Assembly: GCA_045636865.1 (NCBI GenBank)
Contig: JAZTYJ010000018.1
Location: forward strand, 1-39,896
Origin: SIG480 sp045636865
Lineage (GTDB): Bacteria; Bacillota; Clostridia; Oscillospirales; JAAYXM01
Direction of reading: 5' to 3'
Length of the DNA: 39,896 bases
In this document: piece by piece, positions 33,174 through 39,877 of the stretch
How positions within the stretch are numbered: position 1 is the first letter of the stretch
Layout of the letters: each line of letters begins with the position of its first letter
Program-made: the position numbers and the translations under genes
Notes under the pieces: model-generated
The model's input: only the letters and a program-made list of their open reading frames with translations
Told to the model about the DNA's origin: nothing
The model's database searches: none

Positions 33174-34082
33174 TTACAGCTTCAAAAGTTTTACCGCATT
33201 GTCGCGGACAATTTTCTTGTAATTCTTAGGGCTTATCACACCGTCATCAAGCATCTTCTCAAGAGTCTCCGTAAGCTTGAACGGATGAGTATTGTTTGTT
33301 GCGGTAAAGTCGCATCCGTAGAGAATGCGGTCTGAAAATTCCTCAACGAAACGTGCTGTGTATTCAGGATCTCGCGTCATTGCATTGGTTCCGCTTCCTG
33401 CAGAAAGGTCGCAATAAAGCCCTTCATAATTTCTCATAAGCTCCGCTATTTTACCGTCGATAATCTTGCCTTGCGGATATCCGCCTCGTGTTTCGTTTGT
33501 ATTGTCTGCCGAAATTTCACTCCAGAACGGTTCAGAATGCCCCAGAATTTTAAGCTTCGGATGCTTCTTCAACATTTTCTCAAGTCTCGGAAGTCCAAGC
33601 TCGTCCACGAGCCCGTACGATATAAAATCCGGAACAAGGTGGATAGTAACGGGAAGCTCCATCTCGGAGCACGCGCCAAAAAGATTATCTACTCTCTTAT
33701 CATCTGCATACAAATTTGCAGTAAGTTCTCCAAGACCTTTTGCGCCGAGTTTTTCTTTGTAAAACGCAAGAATTCCGCTGAAATCCGCATCCGGAGTGTT
33801 GGAAATAGCACGCGGATCCACATTGCAAAACAGGATGAATCTGTCCGGATGTTTATCAACTATGTATTTACATTCTTCCGTTGTTGACGGAGTTGTTTTT
33901 GCTTCAGCAGCAACAAGGGGTTGAAGAACGCCCTTTTCAATTCCGAGTCTGTCATAAAACGCAATGGTCTCCTCTGCGGATATAAAGCGCTGATCTCCAC
34001 CCCAGAACGGTGGAAAATACTGTGGAAATGCTGTTGCATGAGCATGAATATCTATTTTTTTGATACTCTTAACATCTTCCAT
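33174..34082 (-). CDS. Amidohydrolase_2-family metal-dependent hydrolase
   Basis: This 302-aa TIM-barrel protein belongs to the amidohydrolase_2 superfamily (decarboxylases and lactone or amide hydrolases). Metal-binding residues are visible in KIDIHAHA near the N-terminus, LGELTANLYADD near residue 125, VTIHLVPD, LGHSEPFWSEIS, and the late catalytic Asp in YGCDFTATNNTHP. Two His in the first motif, one in each of the middle motifs and this Asp complete the usual site. The start follows AGGAG with good spacing. It sits between the AraC regulator and the DegT aminotransferase, so its substrate is likely an intermediate of the same pathway, perhaps a lactone or amide of an oxidised sugar. Confidence 0.87.
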   Translation of the reverse strand: MEDVKSIKKIDIHAHATAFPQYFPPFWGGDQRFISAEETIAFYDRLGIEKGVLQPLVAAEAKTTPSTTEECKYIVDKHPDRFILFCNVDPRAISNTPDADFSGILAFYKEKLGAKGLGELTANLYADDKRVDNLFGACSEMELPVTIHLVPDFISYGLVDELGLPRLEKMLKKHPKLKILGHSEPFWSEISADNTNETRGGYPQGKIIDGKIAELMRNYEGLYCDLSAGSGTNAMTRDPEYTARFVEEFSDRILYGCDFTATNNTHPFKLTETLEKMLDDGVISPKNYKKIVRDNAVKLLKL

Positions 34083-34107
34083 TTAAGCTATCTCCTCTTT
34101 TATACTT

Positions 34108-34956
34108 TTATTCAGCTTTGCCTGTTATCTTTTCTTTTCGGCTCTCGCGCGGGGATACGCCGTACTTTTTCTTATAGCATCTTGAAAAATAATTGGTGTC
34201 ACAAAATCCGCAAAGTGCCGATATTTCCGAAATTCCGTTCTCATTATCCGAAAGAAGAATGTTTGCCATCTGCAAACGGTAGTCGCGCAGATATTCCATC
34301 GGAGTTTTCTTTGTTATTGATTTGAACGCTCTGCAAAAATAGTGCTTGCTCACTCCGCAAAGTCCAGCGAGATAATCAAGCGTCAACTCTTCAGAATACA
34401 TCCTTTTAACGCAGGAAAGTGCCGGATCAATAAGCCCATACAGCGAAATCGTTGTTTTTTCGGCAACGGAATACTCCGAATCGGCAAGACCACGGCGCAA
34501 AAGCAAAGAAAAAAGCTCCATAAGAAGGCTTCTTATCCGAAGCTCATAAAACTCCTCTTTTTTTCTCGACTCGTCGGCAACTTTTATCAGAATACCGTAA
34601 ATTTCTCGGTCACCCGAAAATAGTGTTTTAAACATTTTCTTCTCGCTGAAAAAGAGCTTCCTTAAATTCAGCTCCTCAATTCCGAAGAATAAATCAAGCG
34701 GAACCATTATTATATGGTATTTCCCCGAATTTTTGCCCACCGCAACTGTTGCGTGAAATTCGTATGGATTTATAACAACAACGTCTCCTGCTTTCACGGG
34801 CACCTCTTCCGAGCCGATCAGCAGAATTGCGCTTCCTTCATAAAAGCACTTGATTTCTATTTCTTCGTGCAATGTCGCTTTTGTGGTTTCAGAGTCGATT
34901 TTTCCGATCTGCGACACCAGTTCATAATTCACTATGCACGTTTTTTTCTGTGGCAT
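34108..34956 (-). CDS. AraC-family regulator of the amidohydrolase operon
   Basis: This 282-aa protein has a cupin sensor domain (residues about 25-95, with ILLIGSEEVPVKAGDVVVINPYEFHAT quoted in part as AGDVVVINPYEFH) and a C-terminal AraC double HTH around LDYLAGLCGVSKHYFCRAFK and ISEISALCGFCDTNYFSRCYKK, ending GVSPRESRK. It is the first gene of the run, 25 bases before the amidohydrolase, so it probably controls its own operon and responds to its inducer. The divergent lyase gene across the 207-bp region may also be a target. AGAGGTG lies 9 bases before the ATG. Confidence 0.87.
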   Translation of the reverse strand: MPQKKTCIVNYELVSQIGKIDSETTKATLHEEIEIKCFYEGSAILLIGSEEVPVKAGDVVVINPYEFHATVAVGKNSGKYHIIMVPLDLFFGIEELNLRKLFFSEKKMFKTLFSGDREIYGILIKVADESRKKEEFYELRIRSLLMELFSLLLRRGLADSEYSVAEKTTISLYGLIDPALSCVKRMYSEELTLDYLAGLCGVSKHYFCRAFKSITKKTPMEYLRDYRLQMANILLSDNENGISEISALCGFCDTNYFSRCYKKKYGVSPRESRKEKITGKAE

Positions 34957-34985
34957 TTAAAATACACCTCTCCGGATCTGATTAG

Positions 34986-35014
34986 ATAGTAACACGTTTA
35001 AATCACCGATACAA
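34986..35014 (-). promoter_or_regulatory. Promoter of AraC-amidohydrolase-DegT-Gfo/Idh operon
   Basis: Minus strand TTGTAT (35009-35014), 17-base spacer, TACTAT (34986-34991), 30 bases before the AraC start. Confidence 0.5.
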
Positions 35015-35096
35015 CGCCCTACATTTCCCAATTTTAGCACTACATTGACATTTTTTCAATATAAGCGCATCAAAAACATCAAAATACAGCTTTTCG

Positions 35097-35125
35097 TTGC
35101 CTTTTTGTCGGTGATGTGATAAGAT
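35097..35125 (+). promoter_or_regulatory. Promoter of lyase gene
   Basis: TTGCCT (35097-35102), 17-base spacer, TAAGAT (35120-35125), 39 bases before the ATG at 35164. Confidence 0.6.
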
Positions 35126-35163
35126 TATCAAAGTTCAACTTTTGTTTTATACGGAGGCTTACC

Positions 35164-36645
35164 ATGAGAGAAAGTATCAAAGTTGCTATGTCCGGGCGTT
35201 TTGCAAACGAGGTCGTAAGGAACGAAATCGCAAACGATTTTCGCGTTGCGCTGCCCGATATGATTCGTCTGAACATCGCATTTGCGGTGTCCCTTGCAGA
35301 AAACGGTCTTCTTGACGAGGAGTCTGCAGGCACTATTATTTCAGGTTTTCGATATGTCGAAAAAAATATGACGGAGGACGACGTCAAGGGCGAGCTTGAG
35401 GATTTTTACTTCAACGTCGAGCGTCGTATGTTTGAAAAAGTCGGCAGCGCCATCGGCGGAAAACTCCACCTCGGTCGCAGCCGCAACGATATTGCGGCGG
35501 TGCTCAACCGCATGGCGGCGCGCCGCTCTGTGTGGGAGGTTCTTGAGCTTCTCGTTGAGCTTCAGACACTTCTTCTCAAAAAAGCTGAAGAGAACACCGA
35601 CACCGTCATCACGGGATACACCCACTTTCAGCCCGGTCAGCCGATAACTCTCGGTCATTACTACACGGCGCTCAACAACGCACTCTCGCGCGACTTTGTC
35701 CGCATAAAGAACGCATACGAAAACGCAAACCGTTCGCCCTACGGTGCCGCCGCCTTTGCAGGAACGAGCTTCCCCATCGACCGCGAGGGGCTTGCATCTC
35801 TTCTCGGGTTCGACTCTGTTTTAGAGAACACTCTCGACTGCATAAGCGCGCGCGACTATTATCTTGAGCTTGCATCTGCATTCTCGATTATGGCAACGAA
35901 TATAAGCCGTGCCGCAGAAGACCTTTATTTCTGGTCGACCTTTGAAAACGGAATTTTGGAGGTTGGCGGTGAAATTGCCGTTTGCAGCAGCATTATGCCG
36001 CAGAAGAGGAATCCCGTATCGCTCGAAATGACCCGCGCAAAAGCGGGACACATCATCGGCGGTCAGGCAGCTATTACGACAATCTTAAAGGGAACCTCAT
36101 TCAGCAATACAATGGACCTTTTTGAAATCCCGCTTCCCTACTGGCAGATGATAAGCCAGGTAAAGCAGATGCTTATCTGTATGATAGAGAGCGTGACATA
36201 CTGCCGCGTAAACCGCGAGCGCGCACGTCGTCAGGCGGCAGAAAATCTCTGCACCGTTACAAGCCTTGCAGACTATATGGTAAAGCAGTATAAAATCTCC
36301 TTCACCGATGCTCACGATATCGTCGGAAATATCGTTTCAATCGTTCTTGAGGATAAATCCCTCATCGCAGGCTTTACGCCCGAAAGGATTTCCGAAGAAT
36401 CAAAGAAGGTTCTCGGTTTTGAAATCAATATGAGCGAAGATGAAATTTCATCCATCCTCGACCCGTACAAAAACGTTGAAACAAAGATTCACGTCGGCGG
36501 TCCGAGCCGCGAGTCCGTACGCAGTATGATAAAGACCGGAAACGCGACGGTAAGCAAAGAGGCGGATAAGCTTTGCGATATGAAAAACAAGGTGTCTGAC
36601 GCATACTCTGTCCTTGAAAAAAAGGCAGATAAGCTTGCAAAATAA
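35164..36645 (+). CDS. Argininosuccinate lyase-like protein (fumarase/aspartase superfamily)
   Basis: This 493-aa lyase has the superfamily signatures: HLGRSRNDI (R105-D109), TGYTHFQPGQP with the catalytic His H154, and the flexible signature loop CSSIMPQKRNP with its catalytic Ser. The layout matches ArgH more than fumarase or adenylosuccinate lyase. However, the N-terminus reads MSGRFANEVVRNE where true ArgH has a WGGRF-type start, and no other arginine gene is nearby. It may therefore act on another carboxy-ethyl or aspartyl adduct, or be a real ArgH in an unusual place. ATG 35164 follows GGAGG; the frame is open 48 bases further up. Divergent from the AraC gene of the amidohydrolase operon. 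Confidence 0.85.
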   Translation: MRESIKVAMSGRFANEVVRNEIANDFRVALPDMIRLNIAFAVSLAENGLLDEESAGTIISGFRYVEKNMTEDDVKGELEDFYFNVERRMFEKVGSAIGGKLHLGRSRNDIAAVLNRMAARRSVWEVLELLVELQTLLLKKAEENTDTVITGYTHFQPGQPITLGHYYTALNNALSRDFVRIKNAYENANRSPYGAAAFAGTSFPIDREGLASLLGFDSVLENTLDCISARDYYLELASAFSIMATNISRAAEDLYFWSTFENGILEVGGEIAVCSSIMPQKRNPVSLEMTRAKAGHIIGGQAAITTILKGTSFSNTMDLFEIPLPYWQMISQVKQMLICMIESVTYCRVNRERARRQAAENLCTVTSLADYMVKQYKISFTDAHDIVGNIVSIVLEDKSLIAGFTPERISEESKKVLGFEINMSEDEISSILDPYKNVETKIHVGGPSRESVRSMIKTGNATVSKEADKLCDMKNKVSDAYSVLEKKADKLAK

Positions 36646-36646
36646 C

Positions 36647-36679
36647 AAAAAGCTTGGAGCATAATGCTCCAAGCTTTTT
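36647..36679. terminator. Bidirectional intrinsic terminator
   Basis: A 15-bp stem (AAAAAGCTTGGAGCA, loop TAA) between the convergent lyase and thrH genes. Confidence 0.9.
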
Positions 36680-36686
36680 AGTTTTC

Positions 36687-37286
36687 TTACAATACTTTCT
36701 TTATTGCCGCAAGAAGGTCTGAATAGCTCTCAAACGCTTCGTACTGCGGATAGTCGCGCTTTATCTGCTCTGTGCTGCGGAAGAGGAATCCTGCCTTTGA
36801 TTCCTTAATCATTCCGAGGTCGTTGAAGCTGTCGCCCGCGGCGATGGTGTCAAAGCCCATAGCCTGGAGAGCTTTAACGGTTGTGTACTTTGAGTTTTCA
36901 CAGCGCATTCTGTGACCGGTGATCTCGCCGTCGGGAGCCACAACAAGCTCGTTGCAGAATATAGCCGGCATACCGAGCTTCTTCATAAGCGGAAGCGCAA
37001 ACTGCGTAAACGTATCGCTTACGATGATTACCTGTGTGAGCTCGCGAAGCTCATCCAGAAATTCCTTCGCGCCCTCAAGCGGATCAATTTTTGAAATTGT
37101 GTTCTGGATGTCTGAAAGCTTGAGGCCGTGCTCCTTAAGAACGCCAATGCGCCACTTCATAAGCTTGTCATAATCCGGCTCATCACGGGTGGTTCTCTTA
37201 AGAACATCTATTCCGCTTTCCTTTGCAAATGCAATCCATATTTCAGGAACCAATACGCCTTCGAGGTCCAAACATACTACGTTCAT
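36687..37286 (-). CDS. thrH: ThrH-type phosphoserine phosphatase / homoserine phosphotransferase
   Basis: This 199-aa HAD-family protein closely resembles ThrH, a bifunctional phosphoserine phosphatase and phosphoserine:homoserine phosphotransferase. The N-terminal motif is CLDLEGVLVPEIWIAFA, with the ThrH-specific D7-x-E9 in place of the usual DxD, followed by TTRDEPDYDKLM and VLKEHGLKLSDIQ. Motif II is VSDTFTQFALPLM and motif III/IV AAGDSFNDLGMI. The upstream open frame to 37328 is rejected: AGGAG lies 5 bases before ATG 37286 and homologues start here. Monocistronic with its own promoter; converges on the lyase. Confidence 0.92.
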   Translation of the reverse strand: MNVVCLDLEGVLVPEIWIAFAKESGIDVLKRTTRDEPDYDKLMKWRIGVLKEHGLKLSDIQNTISKIDPLEGAKEFLDELRELTQVIIVSDTFTQFALPLMKKLGMPAIFCNELVVAPDGEITGHRMRCENSKYTTVKALQAMGFDTIAAGDSFNDLGMIKESKAGFLFRSTEQIKRDYPQYEAFESYSDLLAAIKKVL

Positions 37287-37353
37287 ATTTTCTCCTACCC
37301 TGTCATATTCAAATTGAATCATCCACAAATCATATATCGTGTTGATTATTTAC

Positions 37354-37382
37354 ATATTACCATAATTCTTCTGCCTTTTCAA
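37354..37382 (-). promoter_or_regulatory. Promoter of thrH
   Basis: Minus strand TTGAAA (37377-37382), 17-base spacer, TAATAT (37354-37359). Confidence 0.7.
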
Positions 37383-37477
37383 TATTTGTTTTAAGATATA
37401 CAAAAGGCACCCCTCTTGTGTGGCGCTTCATCATTTGATTATTGCGCAATATGATCATTTATCATATCCAAGTGCGG

Positions 37478-37504
37478 AAAAAGCCCTTAAAATAAGGGCT
37501 TTTT
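37478..37504. terminator. Intrinsic terminator
   Basis: Perfect 12-bp stem AAAAAGCCCTTA/TAAGGGCTTTTT with AAA loop. No intact gene ends beside it, although a guaA-like tail lies 9 bases away on the minus strand. Confidence 0.8.
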
Positions 37505-37513
37505 AAACATGGT

Positions 37514-37526
37514 ATTATTCCCACTC
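37514..37526 (-). repeat. 13-bp guaA-tail-like direct repeat, left copy
   Basis: Minus strand GAGTGGGAATAAT, identical to 38765-38777. It would encode Glu-Trp-Glu-stop, the usual C-terminus of GMP synthase, whose 3' end is a known attachment site for integrative islands. No guaA gene is in the window. Confidence 0.45.
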
Positions 37527-37624
37527 TAACATCACTTGTGTTTTTGGTGTTTATTCTGTATAATTTCAGCAGCTTTGATGTTGTTATATGTATCAATTTG
37601 CACCTATTTTATACATTCAACACC

Positions 37625-37640
37625 GAAAGTGTTGTCAAAA
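37625..37640 (+). repeat. 16-bp direct repeat flanking two-gene cassette, left copy
   Basis: GAAAGTGTTGTCAAAA, identical to 38671-38686. The DUF2085 stop codon lies within it. Confidence 0.6.
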
Positions 37641-37982
37641 TAGTTTCCAAAGATTTATTATCAATTGAATGAACCCTGTTCCAAATAAAACACCTGTAAT
37701 AAACCTTCTTGTATTATTTGACATAATATTAAAAAGTAATTGTATCACGCCATCTAAAATCAACGGAATAAGTAACAATATGCACACTATACTAGGTATT
37801 AACAAACTAAAAGCAAACAGAAGAACTGAACATATATACCCAATTAAAACCCCTGTGCAACGGGCACATAAAGGAAACTGATATCCATAGAGAAAAAAAC
37901 TTCTTTCTGGTTTTTGATGACAACCCCATAACTTCTTTGTAATTGTCATAACTCTAACCCATTGTTTTATCTTTTTATCCAT
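37635..37982 (-). CDS. DUF2085-family small membrane protein
   Basis: This 115-aa protein matches the DUF2085 family. The diagnostic cysteine motif is present: GCHQKPERSFFLYGYQFPLCARCTG (quoted in parts as CHQKPERS and PLCARCTGVLIGY), followed by a long hydrophobic segment of about 38 residues and a second membrane segment near the C-terminus (FGTGFIQLIINLW). It should be an integral membrane protein with paired Cys close to the first helix, perhaps a metal site. The start ATG overlaps the stop of the zinc-ribbon gene (TAATG), so translation is coupled; a longer frame to 38006 is less likely. Function unknown; codon use is AT-rich compared with the rest of the window. Confidence 0.8.
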   Translation of the reverse strand: MDKKIKQWVRVMTITKKLWGCHQKPERSFFLYGYQFPLCARCTGVLIGYICSVLLFAFSLLIPSIVCILLLIPLILDGVIQLLFNIMSNNTRRFITGVLFGTGFIQLIINLWKLF

Positions 37983-38578
37983 TATGCTTGAAACTTGTTT
38001 CCGCATCCTTTACACATCCAATATGTAGTAGTGGTGGTCTGCTTTCCTTTGCCAGTTGCACCACACAATAATCCTAACGGACCGCAAAGCAAAAATCCGC
38101 AACAAGCATCACTAGCATTAAAGTCTTTACCTTTTGTTGATACTTCCGATACAGGCAAAATATCATGACTACCACAGCGAGGACAATGAAGTCCCGATGA
38201 TTGAGCAACGACATTTGTATTTTCAGTTTGTTCATTAGGCGTGATTACTTTTTGTGCTTGAGAACTAACGACATTAACACCTGTTGGAATATGTGGTTTG
38301 TTGTCTGCATATTCAACTACATAGTTGTTATTATAACCGAATCTTGTTTTTAATTCCACTACTTCATCTGGCTCATTAACCACCACATTAAATGTGGCAT
38401 TTATGCCAAATTTCTTCATCGTGCTATTAAACGAAATTGTATGAGTTCCAACCTCAACTGGTATTTCAAGAACCCCACCATTTTTCAATTCTCCTACGAA
38501 TGTGTTCAAAAGATATACATTGTGATTTTGAGCACACCCCGCCATACTAGATTTCCTCTTTATAATAATTGTTGCCAT
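37982..38578 (-). CDS. Zinc-ribbon protein of unknown function
   Basis: This 198-aa protein has a beta-rich N-terminal half (about residues 1-95, resembling small immunoglobulin-like domains), a polar linker (100-130), and a C-terminal zinc-binding region. There, LHCPRCGSHDI and YWMCKGCGNKF provide two CxxC pairs, separated by a hydrophobic Cys/Gly-rich loop (DACCGFLLCGPLGLLCG) that may insert into or associate with a membrane. A TTG nine bases upstream could also start translation, but ATG 38578 has AGGAG at the right distance. It is coupled to the DUF2085 gene; together they form a two-gene cassette flanked by a 16-bp direct repeat. No homologue function recognised. Confidence 0.72.
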   Translation of the reverse strand: MATIIIKRKSSMAGCAQNHNVYLLNTFVGELKNGGVLEIPVEVGTHTISFNSTMKKFGINATFNVVVNEPDEVVELKTRFGYNNNYVVEYADNKPHIPTGVNVVSSQAQKVITPNEQTENTNVVAQSSGLHCPRCGSHDILPVSEVSTKGKDFNASDACCGFLLCGPLGLLCGATGKGKQTTTTTYWMCKGCGNKFQA

Positions 38579-38615
38579 ATTCCCCAACTCCTAAAATATC
38601 ATTTATTTGTAATTT

Positions 38616-38644
38616 ACTATAACAAAATTGCTGAATAATGTCAA
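38616..38644 (-). promoter_or_regulatory. Promoter of zinc-ribbon/DUF2085 cassette
   Basis: Minus strand TTGACA (38639-38644, perfect -35), 17-base spacer, TATAGT (38616-38621), about 38 bases before the ATG. Confidence 0.8.
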
Positions 38645-38670
38645 CATAACGCAAAACCATATATTTTCAA

Positions 38671-38686
38671 GAAAGTGTTGTCAAAA
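38671..38686 (+). repeat. 16-bp direct repeat flanking two-gene cassette, right copy
   Basis: GAAAGTGTTGTCAAAA, identical in sequence and orientation to 37625-37640, 1046 bp away. Confidence 0.6.
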
Positions 38687-38717
38687 ACAATTTTTAAATG
38701 GTCTTTAAAAACGCTAA

Positions 38718-38749
38718 AAGAGGCTTGAATACTGGGATTCAAGCCTCTT
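38718..38749. terminator. Intrinsic terminator
   Basis: Perfect 13-bp stem (AAGAGGCTTGAAT, 6-base loop). On the minus strand it lies downstream of the guaA-like tail and of the cyclase-like gene, which it could terminate. Confidence 0.75.
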
Positions 38750-38764
38750 AGTAATTTTTATAAA

Positions 38765-38777
38765 ATTATTCCCACTC
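38765..38777 (-). repeat. 13-bp guaA-tail-like direct repeat, right copy
   Basis: Minus strand GAGTGGGAATAAT, identical to 37514-37526 and in the same orientation, 1251 bp away. Each copy is followed on its minus-strand 3' side by an intrinsic terminator. Confidence 0.45.
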
Positions 38778-38932
38778 GCTCTTGAGAAAGAAATCTTAAA
38801 CAGATTTGCTTATGGGATTTGGCCCAGATTATTTTGATTACTTTCATTATTCAGACAGCATGGGCTATCTGATTTTTTGTTGCCATACTGTTGCCATGAT
38901 TTTATCTGCTACGGAATGGTAGAGCTATTTTC

Positions 38933-39712
38933 TTAGCACTTCAAAATGTCATCTTCGACAATCAACTGATTTTTGAGTAAATATCTTAACTGTTCATTTG
39001 CCACAAAATTAATAGCTCCATAAATAGGTTCACCATTTGGTAAATCTGCAATAAGATTACATGTGTAATTAAAAGCTCGCACTCTCCATAGGTATTTATC
39101 AATAATTGGTGTCCCTTTGTTCTTTGAAATTTGTTCAATAATGGCGTTTCGATACTTAGTAAAACAACTGCTAATAATTTCGTTTATATCTCCCTTTGGG
39201 TATACTGCACCTTCTGGACCATATGCGATGGGTTCATTTAGAACACTACTCATAGGATTCAGGCAGGTATAGCCATCAAGGTCTTGATAAAAGATGATGC
39301 TTGTTTCTTCGGGGAGTTGAATTGCAGGATCCAGAATTATCCTTGAATACTTTGCCTTTCCTTCAAGCTTATATGCGGATACAACCGCAGGGCCGAAAGT
39401 AACGCCATCATTATGATAGTATTTACCATAGCAAATTCCACCCCTAAACAATAATCCCAGTTTATCTTTGAGGTAAGATTCAGCTATGTATATCGGTGCT
39501 GTCAGTCGTTCTAATTCATCTGCGGTTAAAACTATACTATCTGAAAAGAACGAAACATTGATTTTCAATTCGGGTGACGTGTTAAATAAATAGCAAAATT
39601 TTCTTACAAACTCAAAAAGATCATGAGTCCCATTGGCATTCTCTTCATCAGATACATATGTACTAAATCCAAGAACGTCAATAAAAGCAACGTATCCGTC
39701 TTTATACTTCAT
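38933..39712 (-). CDS. Class III nucleotidyl-cyclase-like protein
   Basis: This 259-aa protein looks like a stand-alone class III cyclase homology domain, although diverged. The two metal-binding aspartates are where expected: D12 in AFIDVLGFS (compare F-D-x-x-GFT of adenylate cyclases) and D58 in FFSDSIVLT (compare the GD hairpin). LFRGGICYGKYY (R90) and TFGPAVVSAYKLEGKA occupy the positions of the later core strands and helix. The C-terminal 130 residues are a separate helical region. TTG 39718 and ATG 39712 are both possible starts; AAAGGAG is spaced 9 bases from the ATG, which is preferred. It stands alone in AT-rich accessory DNA; whether it makes a cyclic nucleotide, or a defence signal, is unproven. 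Confidence 0.72.
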   Translation of the reverse strand: MKYKDGYVAFIDVLGFSTYVSDEENANGTHDLFEFVRKFCYLFNTSPELKINVSFFSDSIVLTADELERLTAPIYIAESYLKDKLGLLFRGGICYGKYYHNDGVTFGPAVVSAYKLEGKAKYSRIILDPAIQLPEETSIIFYQDLDGYTCLNPMSSVLNEPIAYGPEGAVYPKGDINEIISSCFTKYRNAIIEQISKNKGTPIIDKYLWRVRAFNYTCNLIADLPNGEPIYGAINFVANEQLRYLLKNQLIVEDDILKC

Positions 39713-39738
39713 ACGCAATCACTCCTTTATAAAAAACA

Positions 39739-39770
39739 AATTGCCCGCAGTAGGTCTACTGCGGGCAATT
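39739..39770 (-). terminator. Stem-loop with U-run in front of cyclase-like gene
   Basis: A perfect 15-bp stem (AATTGCCCGCAGTAG, 2-base loop) followed on the minus strand by TGTTTTTTAT and then by the AAAGGAG of the cyclase-like gene. It is either the terminator of a gene beyond the window or an attenuator of the cyclase-like gene. Confidence 0.8.
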
Positions 39771-39852
39771 GTGCATACAACCTACAATCCGGTTGCAATT
39801 ATTCTTTTAAAAATGTTGCCATTTTGTTGCCACAAGCAGCTTCAGAATTCAG

Positions 39853-39877
39853 AAAAGCCTTGATATTAGAGGCTTTT
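39853..39877. terminator. Possible intrinsic terminator
   Basis: An 8-bp stem AAAAGCCT/AGGCTTTT with a 9-base loop and flanking A/T runs near the window edge. Confidence 0.4.

Larger units (their letters stand above)
37287..37634. other. Gene-free stretch at the border of the accessory region
   Basis: These 348 bases hold the thrH promoter, an AT-rich stretch, an intrinsic terminator (37478-37504), a 13-bp repeat ending in a guaA-like tail, and the left edge of a 16-bp repeat. I see no gene. Base composition becomes markedly more AT-rich from here to the window end. Confidence 0.6.
38579..38932. other. Gene-free stretch between cassette and cyclase-like gene
   Basis: These 354 bases hold a sigma-A promoter for the zinc-ribbon gene, the right copy of the 16-bp repeat, an intrinsic terminator, and the right copy of the 13-bp guaA-like repeat. 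The remainder is AT-rich and shows only short open frames in either direction, possibly decayed remnants. Confidence 0.6.

Noticed and set aside
37480..38780. Gene remnant of guaA at the two 13-bp repeats
   Set aside because: Upstream of the Glu-Trp-Glu-stop codons both frames hit stops within about 11 codons and share nothing else with each other, so only a short attachment-type core is supported, not a guaA fragment.
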